Of a stretch of DNA of 64,000 bases, positions 17,728-27,109 are shown piece after piece. The stretch comes from Panacagrimonas perspica (GTDB lineage Bacteria > Pseudomonadota > Gammaproteobacteria > Nevskiales > Nevskiaceae), in contig NZ_SOBT01000011.1 of the NCBI RefSeq assembly GCF_004364935.1, positions 1 to 64,000 of the forward strand, in the 5' to 3' direction. The position numbers and the translations under genes are program-made. The first letter of the stretch is position 1; the number at the start of each line of letters is the position of its first letter. Under the pieces are notes generated by a model, which searched no databases, had not been told where the DNA came from, and saw only the letters and a program-made list of their open reading frames with translations.

Positions 17728-17806
17728 ATTACCTCACTGCCGACGACGCGCTCGCGGCGCAATTCAAAAAACGTTTCATCCCCTTTCTCGCAACAGGAGT
17801 TCGAAC

Positions 17807-18109
17807 ATGGTCACGACCGCACTGTGGGTTCGCATGGAAGCCAAGCCCGGCAAGGAAAAGGAAGTCGAGGAGTTTCTGCTCGCGGGCCGTCCGCTCGTGA
17901 TGGAAGAGCCGGCGACCATCGCCTGGTTCGGCGTCAAGCTCGGACCTTCGAGCTACGCCATCTTCGACGTCTTTCCCAACGACGCCGGCCGACAGGCGCA
18001 TCTGTCCGGAAAAGTCGCCGCGGCGCTGATGGCCAAGGCGCCCGATTTGTTCTCGCAGCCGCCGAGCATCGAGAAGATCGACGTGCTCGCATCCAAGCTT
18101 CCCGGCTGA
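17807..18109 (+). CDS. ABM-domain (antibiotic biosynthesis monooxygenase-like) protein
   Basis: This 100-residue protein is a ferredoxin-like dimeric alpha-beta barrel of the ABM type, beginning MVTTALWVRMEAKPGKEKEVEEFL. The conserved TIAWFGVKLGPSSYAIFDVFPNDAGRQAHL stretch is typical of members annotated as putative quinol monooxygenases. The function cannot be fixed from sequence. The ATG follows AGGAG. It is the first gene behind the sigma-54 promoter and is cotranscribed with the GlcG/HbpS-like gene 32 bp downstream. A decayed second copy lies at 21822-22027. Confidence 0.82.
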   Translation: MVTTALWVRMEAKPGKEKEVEEFLLAGRPLVMEEPATIAWFGVKLGPSSYAIFDVFPNDAGRQAHLSGKVAAALMAKAPDLFSQPPSIEKIDVLASKLPG

Positions 18110-18141
18110 ATCCCACCACGACAACACGAAAGGCTCATCAC

Positions 18142-18561
18142 ATGGAAATCTCTCTGGTCACGTTGAAGGACGCCAGGAACATCTTTGCCGCCGCCGAAAA
18201 GCGCGCCGCGGAAATCGGCCAGCCGATGAACATCGCCGTCGTCGATTCCGGCGGCAATCTGGTCGCACACGAGCGCATGGACGGCGCGTGGATCGGCAGC
18301 GTCGATATCTCGATCAACAAGGCGTTCACCGCGCGCGCCTTCAACATCGCGACCAAGGATCTGGCGGACAACTCGCAGCCGGGCCAGCAGTTCTTCGGCA
18401 TTCACGGTTCGAATCACGGCCGCATCATGATCTTCGCCGGCGGCATTCCGCTGAAGAAGAACGGCCACGTGGTCGGCGCCGTCGGCGTCAGCGGCGGCTC
18501 GGGCGAGCAGGATCAGACCGTCGCACAGGCTGGCGCGGCGGCGTTCTCGGTGGATGCGTAG
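18142..18561 (+). CDS. GlcG/HbpS family heme-binding-like protein
   Basis: This 139-residue protein belongs to the GlcG/HbpS (DUF336) family. Marks are MNIAVVDSGGNLVAHERMDGAW at about residues 27-49, the SVDISINKAFTARAF helix, and FAGGIPLKKNGHVVGAVGVSGGSGEQDQ near the C-terminus. Some family members bind heme or corrinoid-like ligands or accompany propanediol and glycolate metabolism; which applies here is unclear. There is no signal peptide. It follows the ABM gene by 32 bp in the same sigma-54 controlled unit. Confidence 0.88.
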   Translation: MEISLVTLKDARNIFAAAEKRAAEIGQPMNIAVVDSGGNLVAHERMDGAWIGSVDISINKAFTARAFNIATKDLADNSQPGQQFFGIHGSNHGRIMIFAGGIPLKKNGHVVGAVGVSGGSGEQDQTVAQAGAAAFSVDA

Positions 18562-18681
18562 CCGGGATCCTCGGCCGATGTCCGCAGCGGCGCCGGAGCA
18601 TCTCGCATCGGCGCCGCGTTACCCACGGGGTCGCAAGCCGCGTTCAGCGTGCTCGCAGCACGCTCCATGCAGGATCGGCAC

Positions 18682-21363
18682 ATGACTTCTCGCACTGACC
18701 CAGGACCGAACGGCACCGACGGCACCGACGGCACCGATCGCCTCGTGCGCGTTCGCGGCGCGCGCGAGCACAACCTGCGCGATGTCGACGTGGACATCCC
18801 GCGCGAAGCGCTCGTGGTCTTCTCCGGCGTCTCGGGTTCGGGAAAATCCTCGCTGGCCTTCTCGACGATCTACGCGGAGGCTCAACGCCGCTACTTCGAC
18901 TCGGTATCGCCCTACGCGCGTCGCCTGATCCACCAGGTCGGCGTGCCGGACGTCGATTCGATCACGGGGCTTCCGCCCGCGGTTGCGCTGCAGCAGCAGC
19001 GCGGCACGCCCAACGTGCGCTCGTCGGTGGGCAGCGTGACGACCCTGTCGAGCCTGATCCGCATGCTCTATTCACGCGCCGGGACGTACCCGCCGCGCCA
19101 GCCGATGCTTTACGCGGAAGACTTCTCGCCCAACACGCCCCAGGGCGCGTGCCCGGCGTGCCACGGCCTGGGCCACGTCTACGAGACCACCGAGGACCTG
19201 TTGGTCCCGGACCCGGCGCGCTCGATCGCGGAAGGCGCGGTCGCCGCGTGGCCGCCCGGCTGGCACGGCGGGAATCTGCGCGACATCCTCACCTCGCGGG
19301 GCGTCGACATCGAGATTCCCTGGCATCGCCTGCCGAAGAAGACCCGCGACTGGATCCTGTACACCGACGAGCAGCCGACCGTGCCGGTGTGGGCGGGATT
19401 CACGCTCGCCGAGGTCCGCGCCGCGCGCCGCCACAAGACAGAGCCCAGCTACCAGGGAACGTTCACCGGCGCGCGTGCCTATGTGCTCCACACCTTCGCG
19501 ACCACGCAGAGTGCGCTCATGAAGCGGCGTGCCGCCCGCTTCCTTCGCGGCACGCGCTGCGCGTCCTGCGAGGGCAAGCGTCTCAAGCCCGAGGCGCTGT
19601 CCGTCACGTTCGCGGGCCTCGACATCGGGGAACTGAGCCAGCGCTCGCTGCACGAGATCGCGACACTCTTGGCGCCCGCGGCCGAGGGCCGCTTCGAGGA
19701 CGCCGCGCGCGGCCGTCGCTCCCAGGTCGATCGCGCCGCCACCCACCGGGATCGCGACCGTCGCGCGGCCGGCGGGCACGCCGCGCACGCCCAGGCCTTC
19801 GATTCGAATCGCACGCCCACCTTGTCCGAGGAGAAGCGGGTCGCGGCGCAGCGCCTCGCGCGCAACGTCGTCGACCGCGTTGCGGTGCTCGAGCGCCTTG
19901 GACTCGGATATCTCTCGATGGACCGGGCGACGCCCAGCCTTTCCGCCGGGGAACTGCAGCGCCTGCGCCTGGCGACGCAGATCCAGTCGCAGCTGTTCGG
20001 CGTCGTGTACGTGCTCGACGAGCCTTCCGCCGGCTTGCATCCTGCCGACGGGGAGGCGCTCATCCAGGCGCTGCAGCAACTGCGGGAACGGGGCAACTCC
20101 GTCTTCGTGGTGGAGCACGATCTCGAGACGATGCGCCGCGCGGACTGGATCGTCGACGTCGGACCCGGCGCCGGCGAGCACGGCGGCCGCGTGCTGTACA
20201 GCGGGCCGCCCGCGGGACTGCGAGCCGTTGCCGACTCGCAGACCGCGCGCGTGCTCTTCGATGCGCAACCGGCCGTGGCGGGCCAGCGGCGTCGCGCGAC
20301 CCATCACCTCGGACTGCACGGCGTGTCCCTCCACAACCTGCGCGAGGTCGACGTGCAGTTGCCGCTCGGCGTCTTCACCGTGGTCACCGGCCTGTCGGGG
20401 TCCGGCAAGTCGAGCCTGATCAGCCGGGCGCTGGTGGACCTGGTGCGCGATCACCTGGGTCACGAGGACGTGCCGGCGGACGAGGCGCTGGACCAGGGTC
20501 CCGCGACGGCGGTGCAGCGGACGCGCGGACGCCTGGACGGCGATGTCGATCGGATCCGTCGGCTCGTCGTGGTCGACCAGAAGCCGATCGGCCGCACCCC
20601 GCGGTCGAACCTGGCGACGTATACCGGCCTGCTCGACCCGGTGCGGCGCCTGTTCGCGGCCACCCCTGCGGCGCGCGCCAGGCGCTTCGACGCCGGACGT
20701 TTCTCGTTCAACGTCGGCAAGGGACGTTGCGCAACCTGCGAGGGCGAGGGCTTCGTGAGCGTGGAGATGATGTTCATGCCCAGCGTCTTTGCGCCCTGTC
20801 CCACCTGCAAGGGCGCGCGCTACAACGAGGCCACGCTGGCGGTGCGATGGCGCGATCGCTCCATCGCCGACGTGCTGCGCCTGACCGTCGACGAAGCGCT
20901 TTCCGTGTTCGCCGACGAGCCGGCCGTATGCAAGCCGCTGGCGGTCCTGCGCGATCTGGGACTGGGTTACCTGCGCCTCGGGCAGCCGGCCACGGAGTTC
21001 TCGGGCGGCGAGGCGCAGCGCATCAAGCTCGCCACCGAGCTGCAGCGAGCGCAGCGTGGCGACGCGCTCTACGTGCTCGACGAACCCACCACCGGCCTGC
21101 ATCCGGTCGACGCCGACCGGCTCTTCGCCCAGCTCGACGCGCTTGTCGAGACTGGCAACACCGTCGTCGTCGTCGAGCACGACCTGCGCGTCATCGCGCG
21201 CGCCGACTGGGTCATTGATGTCGGGCCGGGTGCTGGTGAGGCGGGCGGCACCATCGTCGCGACGGGCCCCCCCGAGCAGGTTGCGCAGTCGGACAACAGC
21301 CGCACCGCGGTTTACCTTCGGCGTCATCTCGAAGATCGAGTGAGTGCTGCTGCCAGAATCTGA
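18682..21363 (+). CDS. UvrA-like excinuclease ATPase (UvrA2 type)
   Basis: This 893-residue ABC ATPase has two nucleotide-binding modules. Walker A motifs are GVSGSGKSS (about 49-57) and GLSGSGKSS (about 573). Signature motifs are [14 protein letters not shown] and [14 protein letters not shown], each followed by a YVLDEP Walker B. Zinc-finger pairs are seen in CPACHGLG with CASCEGKR, and in CATCEGEG with CPTCKGAR. It is shorter than canonical UvrA (about 940), and the segment after the first zinc finger is unlike the usual UvrB-binding region, which points to the UvrA2 branch linked to DNA damage or drug tolerance. The N-terminus has a GTD-GTD-GTD repeat from a 9-bp DNA repeat. The start at 18682 is one of several possible ones. 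Confidence 0.88.
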   Translation: MTSRTDPGPNGTDGTDGTDRLVRVRGAREHNLRDVDVDIPREALVVFSGVSGSGKSSLAFSTIYAEAQRRYFDSVSPYARRLIHQVGVPDVDSITGLPPAVALQQQRGTPNVRSSVGSVTTLSSLIRMLYSRAGTYPPRQPMLYAEDFSPNTPQGACPACHGLGHVYETTEDLLVPDPARSIAEGAVAAWPPGWHGGNLRDILTSRGVDIEIPWHRLPKKTRDWILYTDEQPTVPVWAGFTLAEVRAARRHKTEPSYQGTFTGARAYVLHTFATTQSALMKRRAARFLRGTRCASCEGKRLKPEALSVTFAGLDIGELSQRSLHEIATLLAPAAEGRFEDAARGRRSQVDRAATHRDRDRRAAGGHAAHAQAFDSNRTPTLSEEKRVAAQRLARNVVDRVAVLERLGLGYLSMDRATPSLSAGELQRLRLATQIQSQLFGVVYVLDEPSAGLHPADGEALIQALQQLRERGNSVFVVEHDLETMRRADWIVDVGPGAGEHGGRVLYSGPPAGLRAVADSQTARVLFDAQPAVAGQRRRATHHLGLHGVSLHNLREVDVQLPLGVFTVVTGLSGSGKSSLISRALVDLVRDHLGHEDVPADEALDQGPATAVQRTRGRLDGDVDRIRRLVVVDQKPIGRTPRSNLATYTGLLDPVRRLFAATPAARARRFDAGRFSFNVGKGRCATCEGEGFVSVEMMFMPSVFAPCPTCKGARYNEATLAVRWRDRSIADVLRLTVDEALSVFADEPAVCKPLAVLRDLGLGYLRLGQPATEFSGGEAQRIKLATELQRAQRGDALYVLDEPTTGLHPVDADRLFAQLDALVETGNTVVVVEHDLRVIARADWVIDVGPGAGEAGGTIVATGPPEQVAQSDNSRTAVYLRRHLEDRVSAAARI

Positions 21364-21821
21364 CCTGACGTGGCCTCGACGTTGATGATGATTTTGGTGC
21401 GCAATCGCGGCTGCGGCGGGATTGCTTGGTTGGGGTCTCGGCAAACCTCGCGGCCACGCTGAAGCTATGCGCGCGTCAAGTGTTCGTTGCAGCGCTGGCG
21501 ATCGCTAGCACGCCGAGACGCGTTTGCAGCCGTTGCGGTTGTCGTTGTCGATCGCGGTGCCGTGGATCGCGCAGGAGGATTTCGCCGGCGGCCGCGCGAC
21601 TTATCGGTGGCGCGAGAAGTGGCAGTTCTCCGGGATGAGGTACGCCCCACCCATGGGCTCGGTGGGGGAACGCGTGTCCATTCCCGGCCGCGTTCGGGGG
21701 GAGGCGACGTCGAGCCGGAAAACTATCCTTCAATGGGACGTAAGAATTCACCCATCGTGCTGAGCGGGCTTCTGCGTCGAGGCATCAGCGCAGCAATCGT
21801 TGTAACGACAGGAGTCCGGTC
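21364..21821 (+). other. intergenic stretch before the ABM pseudogene
   Basis: No gene is supported. At 21780-21795 the sequence AGGCAT-CAGCG-CAGCA keeps the GG-N10-GC spacing of a sigma-54 promoter but has a poor -12 element. It lies just upstream of the decayed ABM copy and may be the remnant of its promoter. Confidence 0.4.
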
Positions 21822-22027
21822 CTGGTCAAAGTCGTGTTGTTCGTTCGCCTCGACCGAAACCAGGAGAAGAGAGCGAGGTAGAGAGCTTCGTGAAGAGCGG
21901 GCTCCCTGTCGTCATAGAGGAGTCCGCGACGACTGCCTGGTTTGGGATTCACCTTGGGGCTACGACCTTCGGAATTTTTGATTCTTTCCCCGACGATGCC
22001 GGCTGCTTCCTACTGCAGTCGCGAATC
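21822..22027 (+). pseudogene. decayed copy of the ABM-domain gene
   Basis: Conceptual translation with one frame correction gives VKVVLFVRLDRNQEK, then SEVESFVKSGLPVVIEE and SATTAWFGIHLGATTFGIFD. This aligns along its length with the ABM protein at 17807-18109. The ATG of the intact gene has become CTG (21822-21824) although GGAG is kept upstream. A one-base deletion near 21872 shifts the frame, and the 3' quarter is missing, replaced by the terminator of the convergent DUF1329 gene. It is therefore a broken duplicate. Confidence 0.8.
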
Positions 22028-22034
22028 GGGCCTC

Positions 22035-22059
22035 AAAAAAAGCCCGGCCGAAGCCGGGC
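22035..22059 (-). terminator. rho-independent terminator of the DUF1329 gene
   Basis: On the minus strand a perfect 7-bp stem, GCCCGGC and GCCGGGC, with a TTCG tetraloop is followed by seven T. It begins 20 bp after the DUF1329 stop codon. Confidence 0.9.
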
Positions 22060-22078
22060 AAAGGGTGGAGGAAGATGT

Positions 22079-23470
22079 TTACGTGCCCAGGCGCGCCATC
22101 GCCGACGGCGTGAGGAACTTGTTGTAGACGTCCTCGCCCTCCGTGGCGTATTTGCTCTTGTAGCCCGAGGGAATGCTCTTTTCCTGTCGGAAGCGCGTCA
22201 TGCGGCCCGACTGGATGTCATGCGTGTGGCAGTACAGCCAGGTCCAATCCGGCTTTCCGTCGGCCCCCAGGACATCGGCCTTGTCGTTCTTGAGCTGGCC
22301 GGAGCCGGCCTCGAATTGCTTCCAGATCTGGCCGCGACGGTCGTAGGTGACCTGCGACGGGAACATCATGTTGCGCACGTCGACGTAAACCTCCTTCTTG
22401 CCCACCGGCGCGCGCGGGTAGCCCGAGGGTTCGGCCGAGAACACGATCGCTTCGGGAATCAGCTCCATCCAGGTGTCGTAGAAGGTCTTGCCCTTCTTGC
22501 CGCCGTGCGTGGCCTGATCCCACGTCGGGTGCTTGCCGCCGGTCCAGTTGTGGTGACCCGAGATCGCGCCCAGCATCGGCCCGCGCTTGACGATCTTGTA
22601 ATTGCCCCAAGTCAGGGTCGGATCGCCGGCCGCCCAAGCGTCGGACAGGAAGAACGTCACGCCCGGCACCAGTGGCTCGAAGCGCTGATTGGTCGGGAAC
22701 TGGCGCACGCGCTTGAACGCCGGGAAGTAGCCATACAGGTCCGGGAACTTGCGCTGGTCGTAGTACCAGATCGACAGGAACGACGAGCCCTTGGTGTCGT
22801 TGGGTGCGGTGAAGAACACCGACTGGAAGCGGAGCTTGTCGGTGTGTCCCTGGAACACCGTGTTGTCCGTGCGCGCGGTGGTATTGAGTTCGCACCACAC
22901 GATCTCGTGCCGGTAGCCGACTTCGCCATCAGGACTCAGCGAGTAGAACGGCGCGGTGTACTGCGAGTAATCGTGGCGTCCCCAGTTCAAGGTCAGGTTC
23001 GCCTGCGTCTGGAACCCGTCGGTAGCATCGGGAAATGGCAGGCCGCCGATCCAGGGCTTGGTCTTGTCGCCGTCGGTCCACACGTTGCCGTCGTCGCCCA
23101 CCTTCGCGCGACCCTTGTTCTCGAGCGTCTTCTTCAGGTACGTCGCGTTGAACATCTTGGTGACGTCCCGATTGGACGCCACGATGTTGAGGCGGCGGCC
23201 GTGATTCTTGACCTGCTCGAACATGAGCGGCTCGAGCAGGTCCTTCACCGTGTCGACGTTGGCGGCGGTGATGACGTCGCCGGGCTTGATCTTGCCCTTG
23301 GTGTACATCTCGATGGAGAGCAACTCGTCGGGGTAGGACTTGCTGATGTCGTCCGCCGAGTTGGCGATGGTGGACCAAAGCGGCGCGAGCACACCGGCGC
23401 CTGCACCGGTGGCGACCTTCTCGATGAAGCTGCGGCGGCTGTAATTGAAATCATACTTTCGGATACGCAT
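22079..23470 (-). CDS. DUF1329 family exported protein (Tat signal)
   Basis: This 463-residue protein is a complete DUF1329 member. The N-terminus has a twin-arginine signal, SRRSFIEK followed by a hydrophobic stretch, so export in folded form is predicted. Conserved DUF1329 segments include WIGGLPFPDA, LTLNWGRHDY, FPAFKRVRQ and the C-terminal DWTWLYCHTHDIQSGRMTRF. The family forms a beta-rich periplasmic or outer-membrane-associated protein found with DUF1302 partners in clusters for hydrophobic compounds; biochemical function is unproven. The ATG follows GGAGGAG. It lies downstream of the LuxR regulator and DUF1302 on the same strand, each apparently with its own promoter. A paralogue's C-terminus is at 1-240. 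Confidence 0.9.
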   Translation of the reverse strand: MRIRKYDFNYSRRSFIEKVATGAGAGVLAPLWSTIANSADDISKSYPDELLSIEMYTKGKIKPGDVITAANVDTVKDLLEPLMFEQVKNHGRRLNIVASNRDVTKMFNATYLKKTLENKGRAKVGDDGNVWTDGDKTKPWIGGLPFPDATDGFQTQANLTLNWGRHDYSQYTAPFYSLSPDGEVGYRHEIVWCELNTTARTDNTVFQGHTDKLRFQSVFFTAPNDTKGSSFLSIWYYDQRKFPDLYGYFPAFKRVRQFPTNQRFEPLVPGVTFFLSDAWAAGDPTLTWGNYKIVKRGPMLGAISGHHNWTGGKHPTWDQATHGGKKGKTFYDTWMELIPEAIVFSAEPSGYPRAPVGKKEVYVDVRNMMFPSQVTYDRRGQIWKQFEAGSGQLKNDKADVLGADGKPDWTWLYCHTHDIQSGRMTRFRQEKSIPSGYKSKYATEGEDVYNKFLTPSAMARLGT

Positions 23471-23661
23471 GGTGCTGTCGTTCTCCTCCTGCTACGAATG
23501 CAACCGGTGTGTTCCGGGGGCTGCTTCCCGTCCGCGCTCTGCTGTCGATGTGGCTTCGTCGGCACAGGGCCGCCCAACCAGGCACGGCCGAAAGCGTTCA
23601 AAGATCCACCGTGTGGCAGGGCGGTCCTGACACAACTTACGAAGCGAAGGGATTTGAAAAA

Positions 23662-23675
23662 CTACCCGTTCGGGT
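23662..23675. promoter_or_regulatory. candidate operator motif 1 (CTACCCGTTCGGGT)
   Basis: A near-palindrome, ACCCG-TT-CGGGT, lies about 190 bp upstream of the DUF1329 start. Related motifs occur at 23790-23803 (CTACCCCTTCGGGT) and, reverse-complemented, at 29446-29460 (CCTACCCGTTCGTGT), about 210 bp upstream of DUF1302. The shared position before two functionally linked genes suggests a binding site for the MalT-like LuxR regulator encoded between them. This is inference. The rest of 23471-23807 holds no gene. Confidence 0.5.
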
Positions 23676-23789
23676 TGCGAACGTCGGCCGTCGCAAGTCG
23701 CGTCGAAAAGGCGCATTCCGCGCCTCTGCAGCGCCGATGCGCATACCGGGGACGTCGGCGCGGCGGTGTGCACGGCGCCTAGAAAAAAC

Positions 23790-23803
23790 CTACCCCTTCG
23801 GGT
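23790..23803. promoter_or_regulatory. candidate operator motif 2 (CTACCCCTTCGGGT)
   Basis: This is the second copy of the motif at 23662. It sits directly after the LuxR stop codon (23808). On the minus strand it also reads as a short ACCC/GGGT hairpin followed by AGGTTTTTT, so it may instead be the LuxR terminator. Confidence 0.4.
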
Positions 23804-23807
23804 CGGA

Positions 23808-26648
23808 TCAGTCGCGCGCCAACTCGAGGTCCCGAGCGGCGCGTACCGCCTGCATACGCGTGCGCACACCCAGCTTGGCGTAGATGTTCTTCAGATGGAA
23901 TTTGAGACCGTCGGTCGACAGGTGCATGGCTTGCGCCATTTCCGTTGTCGAGACCATGGCCGCAAGCAGCTTGAGCAAGGTCTGCTCGCGCCGCGTGAAA
24001 CGCTCCACCGAGCGCACGCTCGACACCCGCCGCACCTCCCCCAATCCCGCGCCCATGCCAGGGCTCTCGCCACTTTTCTTGAGGCGATGAACGATTTGGG
24101 ACAGGAATGCATCCTGGGGCGTACGCGATTGCGGTGATTCCCCGGAAAGGCTGCGGACGCCGATCAGGTTGTCCTGCATCGCGCGCTCGAACAACGGTCC
24201 TTCCTCCAGGAACGCGCGTAGATAACCGCCGGCGGCAGCCAGGCGAAGCGCCTCGTCTAGATACTGTTGCGAGCGCGACGCCGAGTCCCGCCGGTGATGC
24301 GCTACCGCCGCAAATTGCAGCAGCTTGATCTGCCGGTGCACGCGGCCCTTGCGTCTCGCGGCGCCGAGTGCGGTGGTGATCATTCGCAGCGCCTCAGTGG
24401 GATCGCGAAGCATCGCGTGCAGACGCAGCCGCCCGATCGTCAGGCCGTGGACATCCTCCGAGAACTGTACGCCGCTGCCGGTGCTGAAATCTCCCAGGCG
24501 CTCGACGCGCTCGGCTAGCGCCGTTGCGCGGTCGAACTCGCCGCGCACGAGTTCGCGGCGCACGCGTTCCCAGCCGACGATGGTCCCTAACCGCGGCCAG
24601 CGTTGTGCATAGGCGATCGCCTCGGCTTCATCGAGGCACTCCAAGGCCTTGCCAGGTTCGCCGCCGGCATCGTGCACGCGCGACATCGCGATGAAAGCCA
24701 CCACCAGGTAGTCGGGCAGCGCGGTGCTGGCGATGACATCGCCGAAACGCTGGAATTGCGTGCGTGCCTCCTCGAGCTGATCGGCCTCGTAGAGAGCGGT
24801 GACGTAGGCGGCGACGACCGAAGCCTGCGGGATCGACTCGTCCTCGACCATCCGGTGATCGAGCATGCTCGACCGCAGTAGTGACAGGGCTTCGTGCAAT
24901 TGGCCCTGCTGGATGAGCGCAAACGAATTGAGGCTGACGCAATAGGCCCAGGTGAAACTGGTACCCGACGGGCCGCAGAAGTGCCTCGCACGCGCGAAGA
25001 ACTGATGGGCGGCCGGGAAGTCGCCCGAGGCCATCGCGGTGTAGCCGCGCACGTTGCATACCGCGCCCAGTTCAAACGCACGGAAGGACCCAGCCTCGGC
25101 ATCCTGCGAGACGTCTACGCGACTCAGAAGACTGTCGCCGGTTTGCAGGTTGTCTTCGAGGAAAGCGGCCATCGTCAGCAGCAGGCGCGGATCGGCGTGG
25201 TGGTCGGTACGAGCGAGTGCCGGCAGCCTCCGCAAAGTCTCGAGCAACGGCGCCAGGCGCGACTGCCGACGCAGGAAGCCCAGCGCCCACGCGATCTGCA
25301 CCAAAAGCCCCGGGCGGCGTTCGATCTCTGCCAGAGACAGACGCTCGGACCAGCGTTCCACTGTCATCAGCTGTCCCAGGGGGATCAGCCGGTCGGACCA
25401 GCGCTCGAGCGCGTCTGCCGCCGCACCTTGGTCGCCGGCGGCGAGGTAGTGCTCAAGGGCGTCTTCGATGCGATCGTGCGCCGCGAACCAGTCGGCTGCT
25501 CGCCGGCGCAGCTCCACGATCTGCCCGTTGCCACGCTTGCGCAGTTGGTCGACCAGAAAGCTCGCGAACAGCGGGTGGTAAGTGAACCACTGGGGTTCAC
25601 GATCAAGGCGACGCAGAAACAAGCCTGCCGATTCGAGCTGTGCGAGTTGCGATGCGGAATCTTCGCGACACAGCACCGCGTCACACAGGTCGCCGCTTAC
25701 ACGACTGATGGTGGCACTAAGCAGCAGAAACTCGCGCGTGCTCACGTTCTGCTGATGCAACACGTGTTCCGCCAAGTAGCTGGCGAGCTCTTCCGGAGGG
25801 CATTCGCCGAAGCGTTGCAGGTCGCGACGCAGCAACGGATGACGAAGCGCCAGGCGGAACAGCTGCAGCGCGGCGGGCCAGCCATCGGTCTGAAGATAGA
25901 TCTGATCGAGCTCGGGCTCGGAGAGTTCGAGATCGGCTATCGAGGCGAAGTAGCGGGCCGTCTCGTCACGTGTGAAGCACAGTTCCTGGGCACGGATGAT
26001 CTGGGCTTGGCCGGCAACGGTCAGGCGGGCGAGCCCGATGTCGGGCAGCGTGCGCCCGGCGATGAAGATCTGGACGTGCTGGGGCAATCGACTGACGATT
26101 TGCTCCAACAGGGTAAGGGTCGGTCGGGCGCCGACCAGGTGCGCATCGTCGAGGAACAGGCTCGCCGGACGGCCGATTGAGCGCAGCTGGGACAGCAGCC
26201 AGTCCGAGCGGAATTCGCTTTCGTCGGCGGAGCGCGTCGCCCGATCGGCGGCGTGTTCGCCCTGCGCCTTCATTGCGACGATCAAATCTTTGAGGTGTCC
26301 GTAAAAGCGGCGAATGTCGTTGTCGCCCTCACCGAGATCGAGCCAGCCGGTGACATCCCCGCGCTGCTCGCATTCGACCCGAAGCTGCTCCAGCAGCGTG
26401 CTCTTACCGTGCCCGGCCGGCGCTTGCACCACCACTACGCGCGTCCCGCTTTGATGCAGCGCGCGCGAGATCAGCGCGTGTCGGCGAATGCCACGACGCT
26501 CGGCGCCCGTCATGGGCCGGGTCGTGGGAAAGTCAATCACCCGCGAAGACCCGCCGCCGGACCCGGCGGGCGCTTCGTCCTGCTGCAGTGCCAATCCCGG
26601 GGCCCTCGAACGACTGGCTACGGAACTCTCGAATCCGTCGGCGCTCAT
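23808..26648 (-). CDS. MalT-like ATP-dependent LuxR family regulator
   Basis: This large (946-residue) regulator has the LAL/MalT layout. A STAND-type ATPase comes first with Walker A APAGHGKSTLL (about 76-86) and Walker B SLFLDDAHLV. A long TPR-like helical region follows (about 330-860). A C-terminal LuxR HTH ends it, FTRREQTLLKLLAAMVSTTEMAQAMHLS. Regulators of this type accompany DUF1302/DUF1329 pairs, and AlkS of alkane operons has the same build. The gene lies between DUF1302 and DUF1329, all on the minus strand. The ATG at 26648 is preferred over an upstream GTG at 26696; the ribosome site is weak in both cases, so the start is uncertain. Confidence 0.88.
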   Translation of the reverse strand: MSADGFESSVASRSRAPGLALQQDEAPAGSGGGSSRVIDFPTTRPMTGAERRGIRRHALISRALHQSGTRVVVVQAPAGHGKSTLLEQLRVECEQRGDVTGWLDLGEGDNDIRRFYGHLKDLIVAMKAQGEHAADRATRSADESEFRSDWLLSQLRSIGRPASLFLDDAHLVGARPTLTLLEQIVSRLPQHVQIFIAGRTLPDIGLARLTVAGQAQIIRAQELCFTRDETARYFASIADLELSEPELDQIYLQTDGWPAALQLFRLALRHPLLRRDLQRFGECPPEELASYLAEHVLHQQNVSTREFLLLSATISRVSGDLCDAVLCREDSASQLAQLESAGLFLRRLDREPQWFTYHPLFASFLVDQLRKRGNGQIVELRRRAADWFAAHDRIEDALEHYLAAGDQGAAADALERWSDRLIPLGQLMTVERWSERLSLAEIERRPGLLVQIAWALGFLRRQSRLAPLLETLRRLPALARTDHHADPRLLLTMAAFLEDNLQTGDSLLSRVDVSQDAEAGSFRAFELGAVCNVRGYTAMASGDFPAAHQFFARARHFCGPSGTSFTWAYCVSLNSFALIQQGQLHEALSLLRSSMLDHRMVEDESIPQASVVAAYVTALYEADQLEEARTQFQRFGDVIASTALPDYLVVAFIAMSRVHDAGGEPGKALECLDEAEAIAYAQRWPRLGTIVGWERVRRELVRGEFDRATALAERVERLGDFSTGSGVQFSEDVHGLTIGRLRLHAMLRDPTEALRMITTALGAARRKGRVHRQIKLLQFAAVAHHRRDSASRSQQYLDEALRLAAAGGYLRAFLEEGPLFERAMQDNLIGVRSLSGESPQSRTPQDAFLSQIVHRLKKSGESPGMGAGLGEVRRVSSVRSVERFTRREQTLLKLLAAMVSTTEMAQAMHLSTDGLKFHLKNIYAKLGVRTRMQAVRAARDLELARD

Positions 26649-27008
26649 GTTTTGCACACTGTTCCTATCGAGCTCCTCATCGTCGGCCCCCCCCACGCTC
26701 CGCAGCCGTATAGCCCTACTTCTACCTGCTCGATTTCATGGGCACTTGCCCCGACGTCCGATGCAGGCATACCTGCTACATGCGAGCTGTTGGTACGCGG
26801 ACCCGGCCTCACGGTTTGGTTCCGGAACAAATCTTGGGGCGTGGCGCGTTCGCGCAAGGGCTCGGCGCAAGGGCGCGATGTCCGACTACAGCAGCGTCTT
26901 GCACCGAGCGGCCAGTGGATCCGGAGAGCCTCGTGCTGCGCGATGAGACCCGGTTCTCCGAGATCGCTCCAATGCATTCGGTATCGTGCCGAGGGGGCGC
27001 CGTCAAAC
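26649..27008 (-). other. intergenic stretch upstream of the LuxR gene
   Basis: No gene is seen between the DUF1302 terminator and the LuxR start. It should carry the promoter of the LuxR gene. A run of eight C (26690-26697) lies at the alternative start. No copy of the TACCC motif was found here. Confidence 0.4.
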
Positions 27009-27038
27009 GAAAAGGCCCTGGGGGTGTGCCCCGGGGCC
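27009..27038 (-). terminator. rho-independent terminator of the DUF1302 gene
   Basis: On the minus strand a GC-rich stem (GGCCCCGGGG with CCCCCAGGGCC, small CACA loop) is followed by TTTTCG. It lies about 70 bp after the DUF1302 stop and blocks read-through into the LuxR gene. Confidence 0.75.
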
Positions 27039-27109
27039 AGTACCGCTACATATCTGTCGCCGCCTTTCGCTCCGACCACAGTGGCGAGACTCCTCCGACC
27101 GGTGCGGCG

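Noticed and set aside
19072-21444. Long open frames opposite to and out of frame with the UvrA-like gene
   Set aside because: Arginine-rich, low-complexity translations without domains; the UvrA frame explains the region.
21890-23782. 630-codon frame antisense to DUF1329
   Set aside because: Its first 50 codons are the ABM pseudogene remnant; the rest is the shadow of the DUF1329 gene and runs through that gene's terminator.
24894-26180. 428-codon frame antisense to the LuxR gene
   Set aside because: No family features; the LuxR protein has clear ATPase and HTH domains on the other strand.
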